A stretch of DNA of 12,687 bases from JBMNTQ01 sp050945815 (GCA_050945815.1 JBMNTQ010000044.1:1-12687); one strand, 5' to 3'. Positions 1 through 5,970 are shown, counted from the first letter of the stretch. Numbers and translations are program-made. The notes: generated by a model from the letters alone, not told the origin.

Positions 1-557
1 CCAAGCTGGGGAAAGGCTTTCGAGGGAAGACCATAGAGGGGGTTGGGTTTGATCGAGATATATTGCTGCAAGCGAAGATTGAAAAAAGTGATGCGCTTGC
101 CGCTTTCACATCAAGCGATGAATCCAACGCGGTGATTGCAAGGATCGCGCGGGAGATCTATCATGTGCCAAAGGTTGTGGCGCGGCTGTATGATCGGGAC
201 AAAGCTGAAATATATAAGCACTTGGGAATACAGACGCTTTCCTCCACGGCCTGGGGGATCAAGCGGGCTGCGGACCTTTTAACCTATTCACCTTTAGACG
301 CTGTGTTCGCTTTTGGCAATGGGGATGTAGAGCTTGTAAAAATCGAAGTTCCTTCCTTAATTGCCGGACGGAAGGTGAACGACCTGACTGTTTTAGGCGA
401 TATTCACGTGGTGGCCATTGAACGCGGAAATAAAACCATGCTGCCGATTGGGGGGACAGTTTTCCAGCGGCGTGACATTTTGTATATTGCTAGCGCAACT
501 TCATCCGGCGGACAGCTTAGAAAGCTACTTGGATTGAGCGATGAGAAGGGGATGTGA
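1..557 (+). CDS. TrkA-family potassium uptake regulator (RCK), 5'-partial
   Basis: Cytoplasmic regulator of a Trk/Ktr potassium channel; such proteins bind NAD(H) or nucleotides and gate the membrane subunit. The frame is open from base 3, so the start and roughly the first 35-40 residues lie outside the window; 184 residues are visible against about 220 for the family. The visible part holds the second half of the RCK_N (Rossmann) domain, with the family pattern ALAAFTSSDESNAVIARIAR, the VPKVVARLYD strand and the YKHLGIQTLSSTAW segment. A TrkA_C (RCK_C) domain follows, roughly the last 75 residues (VKIEVPSLIAGRKVNDL onwards). It ends 5 bases before the likely ATG of a second TrkA gene, so the two are surely co-transcribed. 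Paired single-RCK proteins suggest a hetero-oligomeric gating ring, which is inference. The channel subunit is not in the window. Confidence 0.9.
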   Translation, partial: KLGKGFRGKTIEGVGFDRDILLQAKIEKSDALAAFTSSDESNAVIARIAREIYHVPKVVARLYDRDKAEIYKHLGIQTLSSTAWGIKRAADLLTYSPLDAVFAFGNGDVELVKIEVPSLIAGRKVNDLTVLGDIHVVAIERGNKTMLPIGGTVFQRRDILYIASATSSGGQLRKLLGLSDEKGM

Positions 558-562
558 AGAGT

Positions 563-1240
563 ATGAAAGTGATCATTGTTGGCGGCGGACAAACAGGCTG
601 TTACCTGGCATCGTTGCTTATTGAGCGAGGGCATGAAATTAAAATTATTGAGGCAAAAGAGGCCCGCATTGAAGTGTTGAAGAAAAGCTTGCCGGAAAAC
701 ACAATTATCCATGGAAGCGGCACCGATCCGCAACTGCTGAAAAGTATAGATATCCAGCATACAGACGTGCTTGCTGCTGTCACGGGCTCGGACGAAACGA
801 ACCTAGTCATTGCAACATTAGCGCGCTTGGAGTATAGCGTAGCCCGTGTAATAGGAAGGGTGAACAACCCAAAAAACGCCTGGCTGTTTACGCCGGTGAT
901 GGGCGTTGATGCAGCTTTGAATCAGGCAGATTTAATGGCCCGTTTAGTAGCGGAAGAAATGTCTATGGGCGACATGATGACCCTCCTTAAATTGCATAGG
1001 GGAGAATATTCGCTGGTTGAACGTATGGTGGACCCTGCTTCTGCTGTGGTGGGAAAAGCCTTGCGTGATAGTCAGCTTCCAACGGAATGTGTTTTGGTTG
1101 CGGTGATTCGTAATTCCGGGCTTCTCATTCCCCAGGGAGATACTGTGCTTGTATCGGGTGATAAGGTGGTAGCTATTACACATGTGGATCAACTGCAAAA
1201 ACTGGACGATATGTTTGGAGCATCGAGTAGGCAGCTCTAG
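563..1240 (+). CDS. trkA: TrkA-family potassium uptake regulator (RCK), second copy
   Basis: Complete single-RCK TrkA protein (225 residues from ATG 563), cytoplasmic regulator of potassium uptake. Residues 1-15 carry the Rossmann nucleotide-binding motif MKVIIVGGGQTGCYLA, followed by an acidic strand end (IIEAKEARIEVL), the HGSGTDPQLL segment and the VLAAVTGSDETNLVIATLAR motif; the RCK_C domain occupies about the last 80 residues (YSLVERMVDPASAVVGKAL onwards). A GTG at 554 overlaps the stop of the upstream gene, but the purine-rich ribosome binding site at 544-551 suits ATG 563 better, and TrkA proteins normally begin directly with MKxIIVG. It is the downstream member of a two-gene unit. No clear terminator follows it on this strand before the convergent operon. 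Confidence 0.92.
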   Translation: MKVIIVGGGQTGCYLASLLIERGHEIKIIEAKEARIEVLKKSLPENTIIHGSGTDPQLLKSIDIQHTDVLAAVTGSDETNLVIATLARLEYSVARVIGRVNNPKNAWLFTPVMGVDAALNQADLMARLVAEEMSMGDMMTLLKLHRGEYSLVERMVDPASAVVGKALRDSQLPTECVLVAVIRNSGLLIPQGDTVLVSGDKVVAITHVDQLQKLDDMFGASSRQL

Positions 1241-1307
1241 TTCGTTTGCTGATTAGAGCTTGTTAATTCAGCTGGCAACGATGTAGTAGGAACGCCTTGC
1301 TATAAGC

Positions 1308-1348
1308 AAATAAAATATCGCGAACCATACAAAAACGGTTCGCGATAT
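1308..1348 (-). terminator. Rho-independent terminator of the rubredoxin/rubrerythrin operon
   Basis: A perfect 12-bp inverted repeat (1315-1326 with 1337-1348) encloses a 10-base loop. On the minus strand it is followed by TTTTATTT. It lies about 50 bases past the stop of the ferredoxin-rubrerythrin gene. On the plus strand no T-run follows, so it should not serve the converging trkA gene. It is preceded, in minus orientation, by the GC-rich hairpin element at 1341-1369, whose end overlaps this stem. Confidence 0.8.
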
Positions 1349-1369
1349 CGTGAGCGGCGAGTTTGCCGC
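1341..1369 (-). repeat. Two-hairpin intergenic element, copy 1
   Basis: On the minus strand this reads GCGGCAAACTCGCCGCTCAC and then GATATCGCG. The first part can fold as GCGGC/GCCGC; the last bases are one arm of the terminator stem. A near-identical stretch (5508-5535) follows the tRNA-Thr gene in the same orientation, again running into that gene's terminator. The two copies differ only around the hairpin loop and at one base before ATATCGCG. Two copies after unrelated genes suggest a dispersed intergenic repeat that provides 3' ends. Confidence 0.6.
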
Positions 1370-1397
1370 TGCCCTTGCTGCCAGAAAAAGATGAATT

Positions 1398-2375
1398 TTA
1401 GTATTCAGTAAACTTGGCGCCCGGAACACCGCATATGCTGCATCGTTCCGGCCGGGATTTCTCAATGTTGCCGCAAACAGGGCACAGATAATAAAAGACT
1501 TCTTCTGTTTGGTCGATGTTTTCCAAGGCGTCTTGATAGAGCCCGGCGTGCACTTCTTCTGCCTTCATGGCAAAGGTAAAAGACATCAAAGCTGCGTTGT
1601 TTCCTTCCGCTTCGGCTTCCTTAACGAAATCCGGATACATTTCCTTATATTCGTAGGTTTCTCCGGCAACCACGTCTTTGAGGTTTTCTGCTGTTGAGCC
1701 GATTTTTCCTGCTACCTCAAAATGCTTTAAGGCATGGATGGTTTCAGCATCCGCCGCAGCCCGAAACAGTTTCGCCGCATTTGTTTTTCCGTCTTTTTCA
1801 GCTTTCGCCGCATACGCCGTATACTTCCTGTTTGCTTCAGATTCGCCGCTGAATGCCGCCATTAAGTTCGAGAGTGTTTTGTTTTTATCCATTTTGTGTT
1901 CCTCCTTATCATTAAAGACCTTTAATAATTTTTCCACAGTTTCTTTGGGGAAACCTTCCGGTTGCTTTTGTTCAAGAAGCGATTGCAAGAATGCTTGCGT
2001 ACGATCACTTTGCGGCAGCATATACCCTGCTTCGCGGATAATATCTTCTGCCATAATATGGTTGGATCGCTGGATTGCGGCAGCCAGTTTTCCCGGCAAT
2101 GCGGCGGCTATCGCTTCTTGCTGCGACTTGCTGCGCATAAGCGATGTTAGCGCACTCATCACGGCTTCTGTTTTGACCTGCTGGGGCGGATATACGCTAG
2201 GTACCATAGAGATAGCACCGGACGGACAAGCATCTGCGCAATCGCCACAGCCTATGCATTTTTCCACATCGATAATGCTGTTCTCGGTGTCTGTTGCTCC
2301 GGTTGGGCAGACGTAGAGGCACAAGCAGTCCTTTGTGCATAGGCGTATAGTCCTTACTGCATATTTCTTAGACAT
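1398..2375 (-). CDS. Ferredoxin-rubrerythrin fusion protein with internal start
   Basis: Probable cytoplasmic peroxide-reducing protein with its own electron-transfer domain, 325 residues from ATG 2375. Residues 1-55 form a two-cluster 4Fe-4S domain: an unusual first motif CTKDCLCLYVCP (C13, C17, C19, C23) and a canonical second motif CIGCGDCADACP (C40, C43, C46, C50). Residues 60-160 are a helical linker I do not recognise. From residue 162 a whole rubrerythrin follows: di-iron ligands in FSGESEANRKY, ETIH, ETYEY and EEVH, then a rubredoxin-type knuckle (CPVC and CSIC) near the C-terminus. ATG 2375 fits the GGGAGG site at 8 bases; the ATG at 2381 overlaps the upstream stop but sits too close to it. 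Rubrerythrin reduces hydrogen peroxide to water in anaerobes. The oddity is a perfect ribosome binding site and ATG inside the frame at 1892, so a free 164-residue rubrerythrin may also be made. Confidence 0.9.
   Translation of the reverse strand: MSKKYAVRTIRLCTKDCLCLYVCPTGATDTENSIIDVEKCIGCGDCADACPSGAISMVPSVYPPQQVKTEAVMSALTSLMRSKSQQEAIAAALPGKLAAAIQRSNHIMAEDIIREAGYMLPQSDRTQAFLQSLLEQKQPEGFPKETVEKLLKVFNDKEEHKMDKNKTLSNLMAAFSGESEANRKYTAYAAKAEKDGKTNAAKLFRAAADAETIHALKHFEVAGKIGSTAENLKDVVAGETYEYKEMYPDFVKEAEAEGNNAALMSFTFAMKAEEVHAGLYQDALENIDQTEEVFYYLCPVCGNIEKSRPERCSICGVPGAKFTEY
1890..1907 (-). promoter_or_regulatory. Internal ribosome binding site and ATG for free rubrerythrin
   Basis: Minus-strand AAGGAGG (1901-1907) stands 8 bases before ATG 1890-1892, in frame with the fusion gene. 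The ATG opens MDKNKTLSNLMAAF, which is where ordinary rubrerythrins begin. In the fusion these bases encode DKEEHKM. A ribosome binding site this good, at optimal spacing and at the exact domain border, is unlikely by chance. It suggests either a dual-product gene or two genes that lost the stop between them. Confidence 0.65.
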
Positions 2376-2380
2376 TCTCA

Positions 2381-3049
2381 TTACCTCCCTTCGACCTTAT
2401 CAAACTTCCAATTTGGCACCTTGCAAACAGGGCAAAGCTCGGGCAGATTGTCCCCTATATATACAAAGCCGCAAATTGTACAGACATAAACGCCAGTGTT
2501 TTCCAGCAGCGCAGTTCCTCCGTTTTGATAGCGGGATAGAAGGGATTTTAAAATTCGGGTGACCTTTTCGCTCCAGACCAGCGCGCGAAGCGCACCTCTG
2601 TCTTCAGCGCCAGATGCCGCAGCATTAGCATGGGGAAAGCCTTCTTCGAGATCCTTTTCGACGAGCGCAACCAGTTGGTCGAAATCCGGGTTTTGAGCCG
2701 GGGCTGATACTGATTTGAAGTATTCAGCCAACTCGTGAAAGAGAGCGGCTTCCTTCGGCTTGTATTGTTTTTCACAGCCGCGCTCTAAATTTGTGCACAG
2801 GGCGCTGACTTGTAGGGCAGACAGTTCTTGGACGTCTGCAGGAGCTTGGGTAATAGACGCCGAGTCCTTCGCGGAAGATACAGCAGAGCCGCCCTGTTGT
2901 TCAAAATCTTGTTTTACCGCACCACAGAGCGGGCATGTCCAATCCGCAGACAGGGCTTCCCACGTTGTACCCGGAGCTAGGCCTGCTTCTGGGATACCTT
3001 TTGCTTCATCATAGATATAGCCGCAAATAGAACACACATATTTCGCCAT
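2381..3049 (-). CDS. Double-rubredoxin electron transfer protein
   Basis: Cytoplasmic electron carrier, 222 residues. Residues 1-50 form a classic rubredoxin: CSICG (C6, C9) and CPLCG (C39, C42) enclosing the GIPEAGLAPGTTWEAL loop that marks the family. Residues 50-185 are a low-complexity linker and a helical segment. A second, shorter iron knuckle of the rubrerythrin type closes the protein (C190, C193, C206, C209, ending CPVCKVPNWKF). Ordinary rubredoxins are about 52 residues, so this is a long two-centre version. The start has AAGGAGG seven bases upstream; another ATG six bases earlier is out of frame. The stop overlaps the upstream-most ATG of the ferredoxin-rubrerythrin gene (TAATG), so the two are translationally linked. 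It presumably feeds electrons to the rubrerythrin for peroxide reduction, which is inference from context. Confidence 0.9.
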   Translation of the reverse strand: MAKYVCSICGYIYDEAKGIPEAGLAPGTTWEALSADWTCPLCGAVKQDFEQQGGSAVSSAKDSASITQAPADVQELSALQVSALCTNLERGCEKQYKPKEAALFHELAEYFKSVSAPAQNPDFDQLVALVEKDLEEGFPHANAAASGAEDRGALRALVWSEKVTRILKSLLSRYQNGGTALLENTGVYVCTICGFVYIGDNLPELCPVCKVPNWKFDKVEGR

Positions 3050-3105
3050 GGCATGACCTCCTTAATAATAGATGGCTTTTTACTTTAGTCAACCCTACAC
3101 TTTGG

Positions 3106-3114
3106 ATTATATCA
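3106..3114 (-). promoter_or_regulatory. Extended -10 promoter of the rubredoxin operon
   Basis: Minus-strand TGATATAAT, a full extended -10 element, lies about 57 bases before the rubredoxin start. No good -35 box stands 17 bases upstream (CTCTAT), which is typical for extended -10 promoters. A TTGACT nearer the gene would put the start point inside the ribosome binding site, so I prefer this one. Confidence 0.6.
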
Positions 3115-3461
3115 TAAATACGATTAATATAGAGCATGATTAGGCTACTTGCGGAACGATTAACAGCGCTATTTTTCAGAGATGGTACCTGTGATAAAAA
3201 ACAGAGATGTAAGGAGGGGTTCCCTTGCGAAGTTGGAGGGGGAGAAAGCCGCCCAGGGATTGTTGGTGGGCTTTTGGGCAGGCCTAGGCTTTCACAAAGC
3301 GCACAAAAGCAGGGAGGAGCTTTTGCTTTGATAGGAACGTCCTTGCTTGGGTTTCGCTATGCTCGTTGCTGGAGAAGTTCGATCGTCTTGATTGCGCAAG
3401 GTGTATATTTGAAGCGGTTTGCTAAGACTAAACCCAGATTAAGGAAAACAGGCAGGCCTAT
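3115..3461 (+). other. Gene-poor, apparently decayed stretch upstream of the gerA remnant
   Basis: There is no convincing intact gene. One frame, from GTG 3191 to the stop at 3329-3331 (46 codons), contains a protein-like piece, GLLVGFWAGLGFHKAHKSRE. It resembles small glycine-rich membrane proteins, but its start does not fit the strong ribosome binding site at 3211-3217. That site instead serves a TTG at 3225 in another frame, which stops after 20 codons. This mismatch looks like a broken small gene. The 120-codon frame over 3136-3498 has arginine-rich, unprotein-like composition and is probably chance. An imperfect inverted repeat (CTAAACCCA near 3428, TGGGTTTTTTAG near 3464) ends in a T-run and might act as a terminator just before the gerA remnant. 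Confidence 0.35.
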
Positions 3462-3868
3462 ATTGGGTTTTTTAGCAAGAAGAAGAATCAAAAGATAGAG
3501 GAAACCCTGGAAAAGATGTTTTCCGGGAAGGAAACAAAAGAAGTTTCGAAGAGTTATCAGGAAGCCCTGTGCCAGCTAAAGAAGACGTTCCAAGATAACG
3601 ACCCTATTGAGTTTCGGGAAGTATGGATTGGCGGGCAGGAGCCGATGCGTGCCTGTTTTGTCTTTTGCGACGGTTTGGTAGATTCTTCACGCATGTTCTA
3701 GGCTTGTGCTCCTTTGGCGTCTGGCAGCTCTCATCAGGCCGCAAGCTGCATGTTCAAGGCATAAAAGATACGGTGGCTCGTGCGCCGTGGCGTAAAATGA
3801 TTCTGCGGCCCGATCAGCTTTCGATGAATACGGCACGGAAACAGGATCGTCCGGAGGAACTGCCATGA
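3462..3868 (+). pseudogene. gerA: Spore germination receptor A subunit (GerA family), internally deleted remnant
   Basis: GerA-family proteins are the large membrane A subunits of spore nutrient germinant receptors, normally about 500 residues. Only the two ends remain. The N-terminal piece (about 3462-3680) reads IGFFSKKKNQKIEETLEKMF, then EALCQLKKTFQDNDPIEFRE and CDGLVD, matching the family's soluble N-domain up to its conserved GLVD. The C-terminal piece (about 3680-3868) lies in another frame: HVLGLCSFGV, then IKDTVARAPWRKMILRPDQL, the conserved tail of the family. Roughly 400 residues, including all membrane helices but the last traces, are gone, with a frame change at the junction. The expected start codon is ATT at 3462, perhaps a mutated ATG. 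The tail overlaps the gerC remnant by ATGA, the usual operon spacing, so the C-terminal end is in its original context. Confidence 0.8.
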
Positions 3869-4134
3869 AAAGACATAGCATCTGTATCTTGATCGTACTT
3901 TGTTGTTTATTGCTAACCGGCTGCTGGGATTACCAAGGCTTGAATGAAATCAATATTGTAACCGAAATTGCCGTTGATAAGGATGCGCTTGCGGGTCGTG
4001 TCTGCCAAATTGAAGAGAGTATCTAGATTCCAAAGGGTGCAGCTAAGAAGCCCGACACAATCATTTATAAAATAATGATGACAGGTATAGAGTTTTCATT
4101 CTTATTGCTGAGGTTTTCCTTCGGTATGGTTTAA
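3865..4134 (+). pseudogene. gerC: Germination lipoprotein Ger(x)C, truncated remnant
   Basis: The C subunit of germinant receptors is a lipoprotein of about 370-400 residues. The ATG at 3865 follows GGAGG (3853-3857) and overlaps the gerA stop. The start is typical: a lipoprotein signal with lipobox LLLTGC, then WDYQGLNEINIVTEIAVDKD, the hallmark of the family. Codon 54 is TAG (4024). In the same frame after it, IPKGAAKKPDTIIYK still looks like the next part of the family, and a second stop falls at 4132-4134. Nothing of the remaining roughly 280 residues is visible, so the gene is both interrupted and 3'-deleted. No B subunit gene lies between A and C here. Confidence 0.8.
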
Positions 4135-4223
4135 CACACCTCTAATAAGCTAAGCAAATAATAGTAGAGGCGTTATGATGTATACGCACTGTTGACGAAG
4201 GGCACTAGCAAAAGGTGATAACG

Positions 4224-4827
4224 ATGAACAACCCATACTATAGATGTAATAAATGCCACAATCGTCTTGGCTGTTGTTGCAATGCGGGATACTATTGCTG
4301 CATTTCCGGCCCTCAAGGCGAAGCTGGGCCTACTGGCCCCCAGGGCATAGCCTGGCCCCACCGGCCCCCGGGGCGAAGCTGGCCCAACGGGTAGCCTTGC
4401 CAGAGTATTCGGCGGCTATTATATGACGGAACTTGGCTCCCTAAACTTGACTTCAACGCCGATCGCCGTACCATTTGATTTGCAGTCAGATGCTTTTGAT
4501 CATGTAAGCTATACCAACCCCAACGCCATTACTGTTGATGAAGCGGGAATCTACCTTATTCTCGTAACCATGAGTGGAAGGTCGATATCCGGTGCATCCT
4601 CCGTATCAATTGTCCTTAGACTTGCTGTGAATAACGTGGCGCAGGCGAACACAATGCAAACCCAAGAGTTTAGCTCGGCTGAACTCAATACTTTTGTGTT
4701 CTCGAATATTATGACATTGTCTGCAGGGGACCAACTGAGCCTCCTGACAGCTTCAGATCCGGACACTTTGTTCAGTGCGCCGCAAATAGGGCAGACTGCA
4801 GGCTTGGGAGTGGTACGGTTAGGCTGA
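4224..4827 (+). pseudogene. BclA-like collagen-type spore-surface protein, frameshifted
   Basis: Likely a spore exosporium or coat-surface filament protein. ATG 4224 follows AAAGGTG. The N-terminus is short and cysteine-rich (CNKCHNRLGCCCNAGYYCC, residues 8-26), a style seen in clostridial collagen-like proteins. Nine Gly-X-Y triplets follow (GPQ, GEA, GPT, GPQ, GIA, GPT, GPR, GEA, GPT), but only if one of the two C bases at 4351-4352 is ignored. As written, the first frame ends at TAG 4392-4394 after 56 codons. The second frame then carries a complete C1q/TNF-like trimerising C-terminal domain of about 135 residues, with ITVDEAGIYLILVTMSG and IMTLSAGDQLSLL as its characteristic strands. The collagen region is very short for the family. 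The break lies in a near-repetitive GC-rich tract (GGCGAAGCTGG occurs twice), so slippage or a sequencing error are both possible. Confidence 0.8.
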
Positions 4828-5093
4828 TGCAGATTGCCTATGGTAGATGGGATTTGCCAAAGGATGTTCCCCGGCAGACCGAGGATATTTATATACAACC
4901 TCATGTTACTAGCAACGCTTTGAGTGCGGCCGCTTGCTCTGAAGCCTTATACGAACAAAAGCGTCAGGACTATTCGGAAAAGAATCAAGCCGTTTTTATA
5001 CGATCCATGACTCCATTATCGATAGAGATCTATGGGAACGATTTGGGTGATCCATGGGAATGGTTCGCAGGACAGCCAAGCCCGGGCCGGTAA
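4827..5093 (+). CDS. Hypothetical 88-residue protein
   Basis: I do not recognise this protein. The frame begins with an ATG that overlaps the stop of the collagen-like gene (TGATG), an arrangement typical of translational coupling, and no separate ribosome binding site is evident. Composition is plausible for a soluble protein (MQIAYGRWDLPKDVPRQ near the start; many Q, E, D, S), with no signal peptide or membrane segment. The end runs into a stretch with no family resemblance. Coming straight after a broken gene, it may itself be a fragment or chance frame. Confidence 0.35.
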   Translation: MQIAYGRWDLPKDVPRQTEDIYIQPHVTSNALSAAACSEALYEQKRQDYSEKNQAVFIRSMTPLSIEIYGNDLGDPWEWFAGQPSPGR

Positions 5094-5280
5094 GCAGCTT
5101 GTTTTTCTAACTGCTTGCCGACCACAAAAAGGATATTCTACCGACCCATTGTTAAAAGCTGTATGGAGGAAAAGTAAAGCAGGCTCCGAAGTTAGTCTTT
5201 TCAATCTACTATAGATCCTGTTCCTGTTAAACGGCGTAATATACGGCTTTCACAGACTACCTCTAAAGGGGCGCGGGTAT

Positions 5281-5336
5281 AAAAATGTCGCCTGCCGCTA
5301 TGTGAAATGCGCGACATGGGGGGCAGGCCTTGCCTG
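5281..5336 (-). terminator. Double hairpin with T-run, orphan terminator-like element
   Basis: On the minus strand a GCAGGC/GCCTGC hairpin (5324-5337 region, 3-base loop) is followed by ATGTCGC/GCGACAT (arms 5311-5317 and 5285-5291, 19-base loop) and then TTTTTAT. The order of a small GC-rich hairpin, a second hairpin and a T-run is the same as in the elements after the rubrerythrin and tRNA genes, although the sequence differs. No gene ends just before it on this strand other than the tRNA, which has its own terminator. Confidence 0.5.
5323..5336. repeat. GCAGGCCTTGCCTG repeat, copy 1
   Basis: A 14-base self-complementary sequence (GCAGGC, three bases, GCCTG) is repeated exactly at 5420-5433, both times after GGG or GGGT. 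The copies lie 97 bases apart in non-coding DNA. Confidence 0.6.
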
Positions 5337-5419
5337 CTATAATACGTTGACTATCTAGATGTCGCTTGTTTCAGGCAAAGAAAATTCGCAAACCGCCGAA
5401 GCAGCTTGCAAATGTGGGT

Positions 5420-5433
5420 GCAGGCCTTGCCTG
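5420..5433. repeat. GCAGGCCTTGCCTG repeat, copy 2
   Basis: Exact second copy of the 14-base self-complementary sequence at 5323-5336. Here the sequence continues as TTGCCC rather than CTATAAT, so only the core is shared. Confidence 0.6.
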
Positions 5434-5478
5434 TTGCCCTGTGCTAGCAAAAAAGATGCAACATTTCGCCGCGGGCAT

Positions 5479-5511
5479 AAAAAACCGCGCCCCATCAAAA
5501 GATAGTGCGCG
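5479..5511 (-). terminator. Rho-independent terminator of tRNA-Thr
   Basis: On the minus strand CGCGC, an A/G mismatch, CTATC, a TTTT loop, GATGG and GCGCG form a stable hairpin, followed by six T bases (5479-5484 on the plus strand are A). It lies about 25 bases after the tRNA CCA end. Confidence 0.8.
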
Positions 5512-5535
5512 ATATTGTGAGCGGCGACTCGCCGC
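5508..5535 (-). repeat. Two-hairpin intergenic element, copy 2
   Basis: On the minus strand GCGGCGAGTCGCCGC, a perfect 7-base hairpin around one base, is followed by TCACAATATCGCG, which runs into the terminator stem. It starts immediately after the encoded CCA of tRNA-Thr. It matches the element at 1341-1369 except near the loop and at one base. Confidence 0.6.
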
Positions 5536-5610
5536 TGGAGCTGCTGGTGGGAATTGAACCCACGACCTCATCCTTACCAAGGATGTGCTCTACCCCTGAG
5601 CCACAGCAGC
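5536..5610 (-). tRNA. tRNA-Thr (anticodon GGT)
   Basis: The minus strand folds into a standard cloverleaf. The acceptor stem is GCTGCTG/CAGCAGC; the D arm is GCTC/GAGC with loop AGGGGTA; the anticodon stem is CATCC/GGATG with loop TTGGTAA, giving anticodon GGT, which reads ACC and ACU; the T arm is GTGGG/CCCAC with loop TTCAATT. Discriminator base is T and CCA is encoded (5536-5538). The variable loop is short (AGGTC). All stems pair fully. Confidence 0.97.
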
Positions 5611-5970
5611 ATATGGTAAGGCTATTTTGTGCTGGGTGAGCCTGTTTTGCACCCTTCATCACCTGCTAACAGCACCCTTGCCAAGGAATGCTTGGCTTAC
5701 TAAAGGGATAGCCGCAAGGGATGTTGCAGGACGGACACCGCTATATTATACGATAGGTTTTTAGAAAAAGCAATATGTTTTCTTGAGCAAACTGAGAAAA
5801 GGGCATCTAGGCTTCTTTCTATCCTTTGAATGGAGCGAGTGGACGAGGGGAAGGAAGGGGCGACTTGGACACAAGACAGGGCCGTGAAACGTGGAAGCAT
5901 ATGGACAAGCAGCCGATTCTGTTTGGCTGAGACCGGCTGCTTTGCATACGGTTTATAGGAGAGGCCGGCT
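5611..5970. other. Intergenic region between tRNA-Thr and the NlpC/P60 gene
   Basis: No gene is seen. It carries the likely tRNA promoter (5745-5773). Between that promoter and the tRNA lie a perfect GCCAAG/CTTGGC hairpin (about 5680-5696) and two direct copies of GCACCCTT (5649-5656 and 5672-5679), which may fold in a roughly 125-base leader. No terminator was recognised for the NlpC/P60 gene. The 119-codon minus frame at 5700-6059 crosses the promoter and the end of that gene and is not credible. Confidence 0.4.
5745..5773 (-). promoter_or_regulatory. Likely promoter of tRNA-Thr
   Basis: On the minus strand TTGCTT (5768-5773) and a perfect TATAAT (5745-5750) are separated by 17 bases. The start point would lie about 125 bases before the tRNA, long but acceptable for a processed tRNA precursor. 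Confidence 0.5.

Larger units (their letters stand above)
5094..5478. other. Non-coding stretch rich in hairpins
   Basis: I see no gene here. A 60-codon frame (5032-5214) overlaps the hypothetical ORF and has no ribosome binding site. The interval from 5270 on is filled with inverted repeats described separately. A plus-strand TGCTATAAT, a perfect extended -10 element, lies at 5335-5343, but no gene follows it within a usual distance on that strand and it overlaps a hairpin arm, so its role is unclear. Confidence 0.4.

Noticed and set aside
1678..2316. A 212-codon plus-strand frame across the ferredoxin-rubrerythrin gene
   Set aside because: Antisense shadow of a gene with clear metal-binding motifs; no ribosome binding site.
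3136..3498. A 120-codon plus-strand frame upstream of the gerA remnant
   Set aside because: Arginine-rich with no domain, no ribosome binding site, and it overlaps the gerA remnant in another frame; probably chance.
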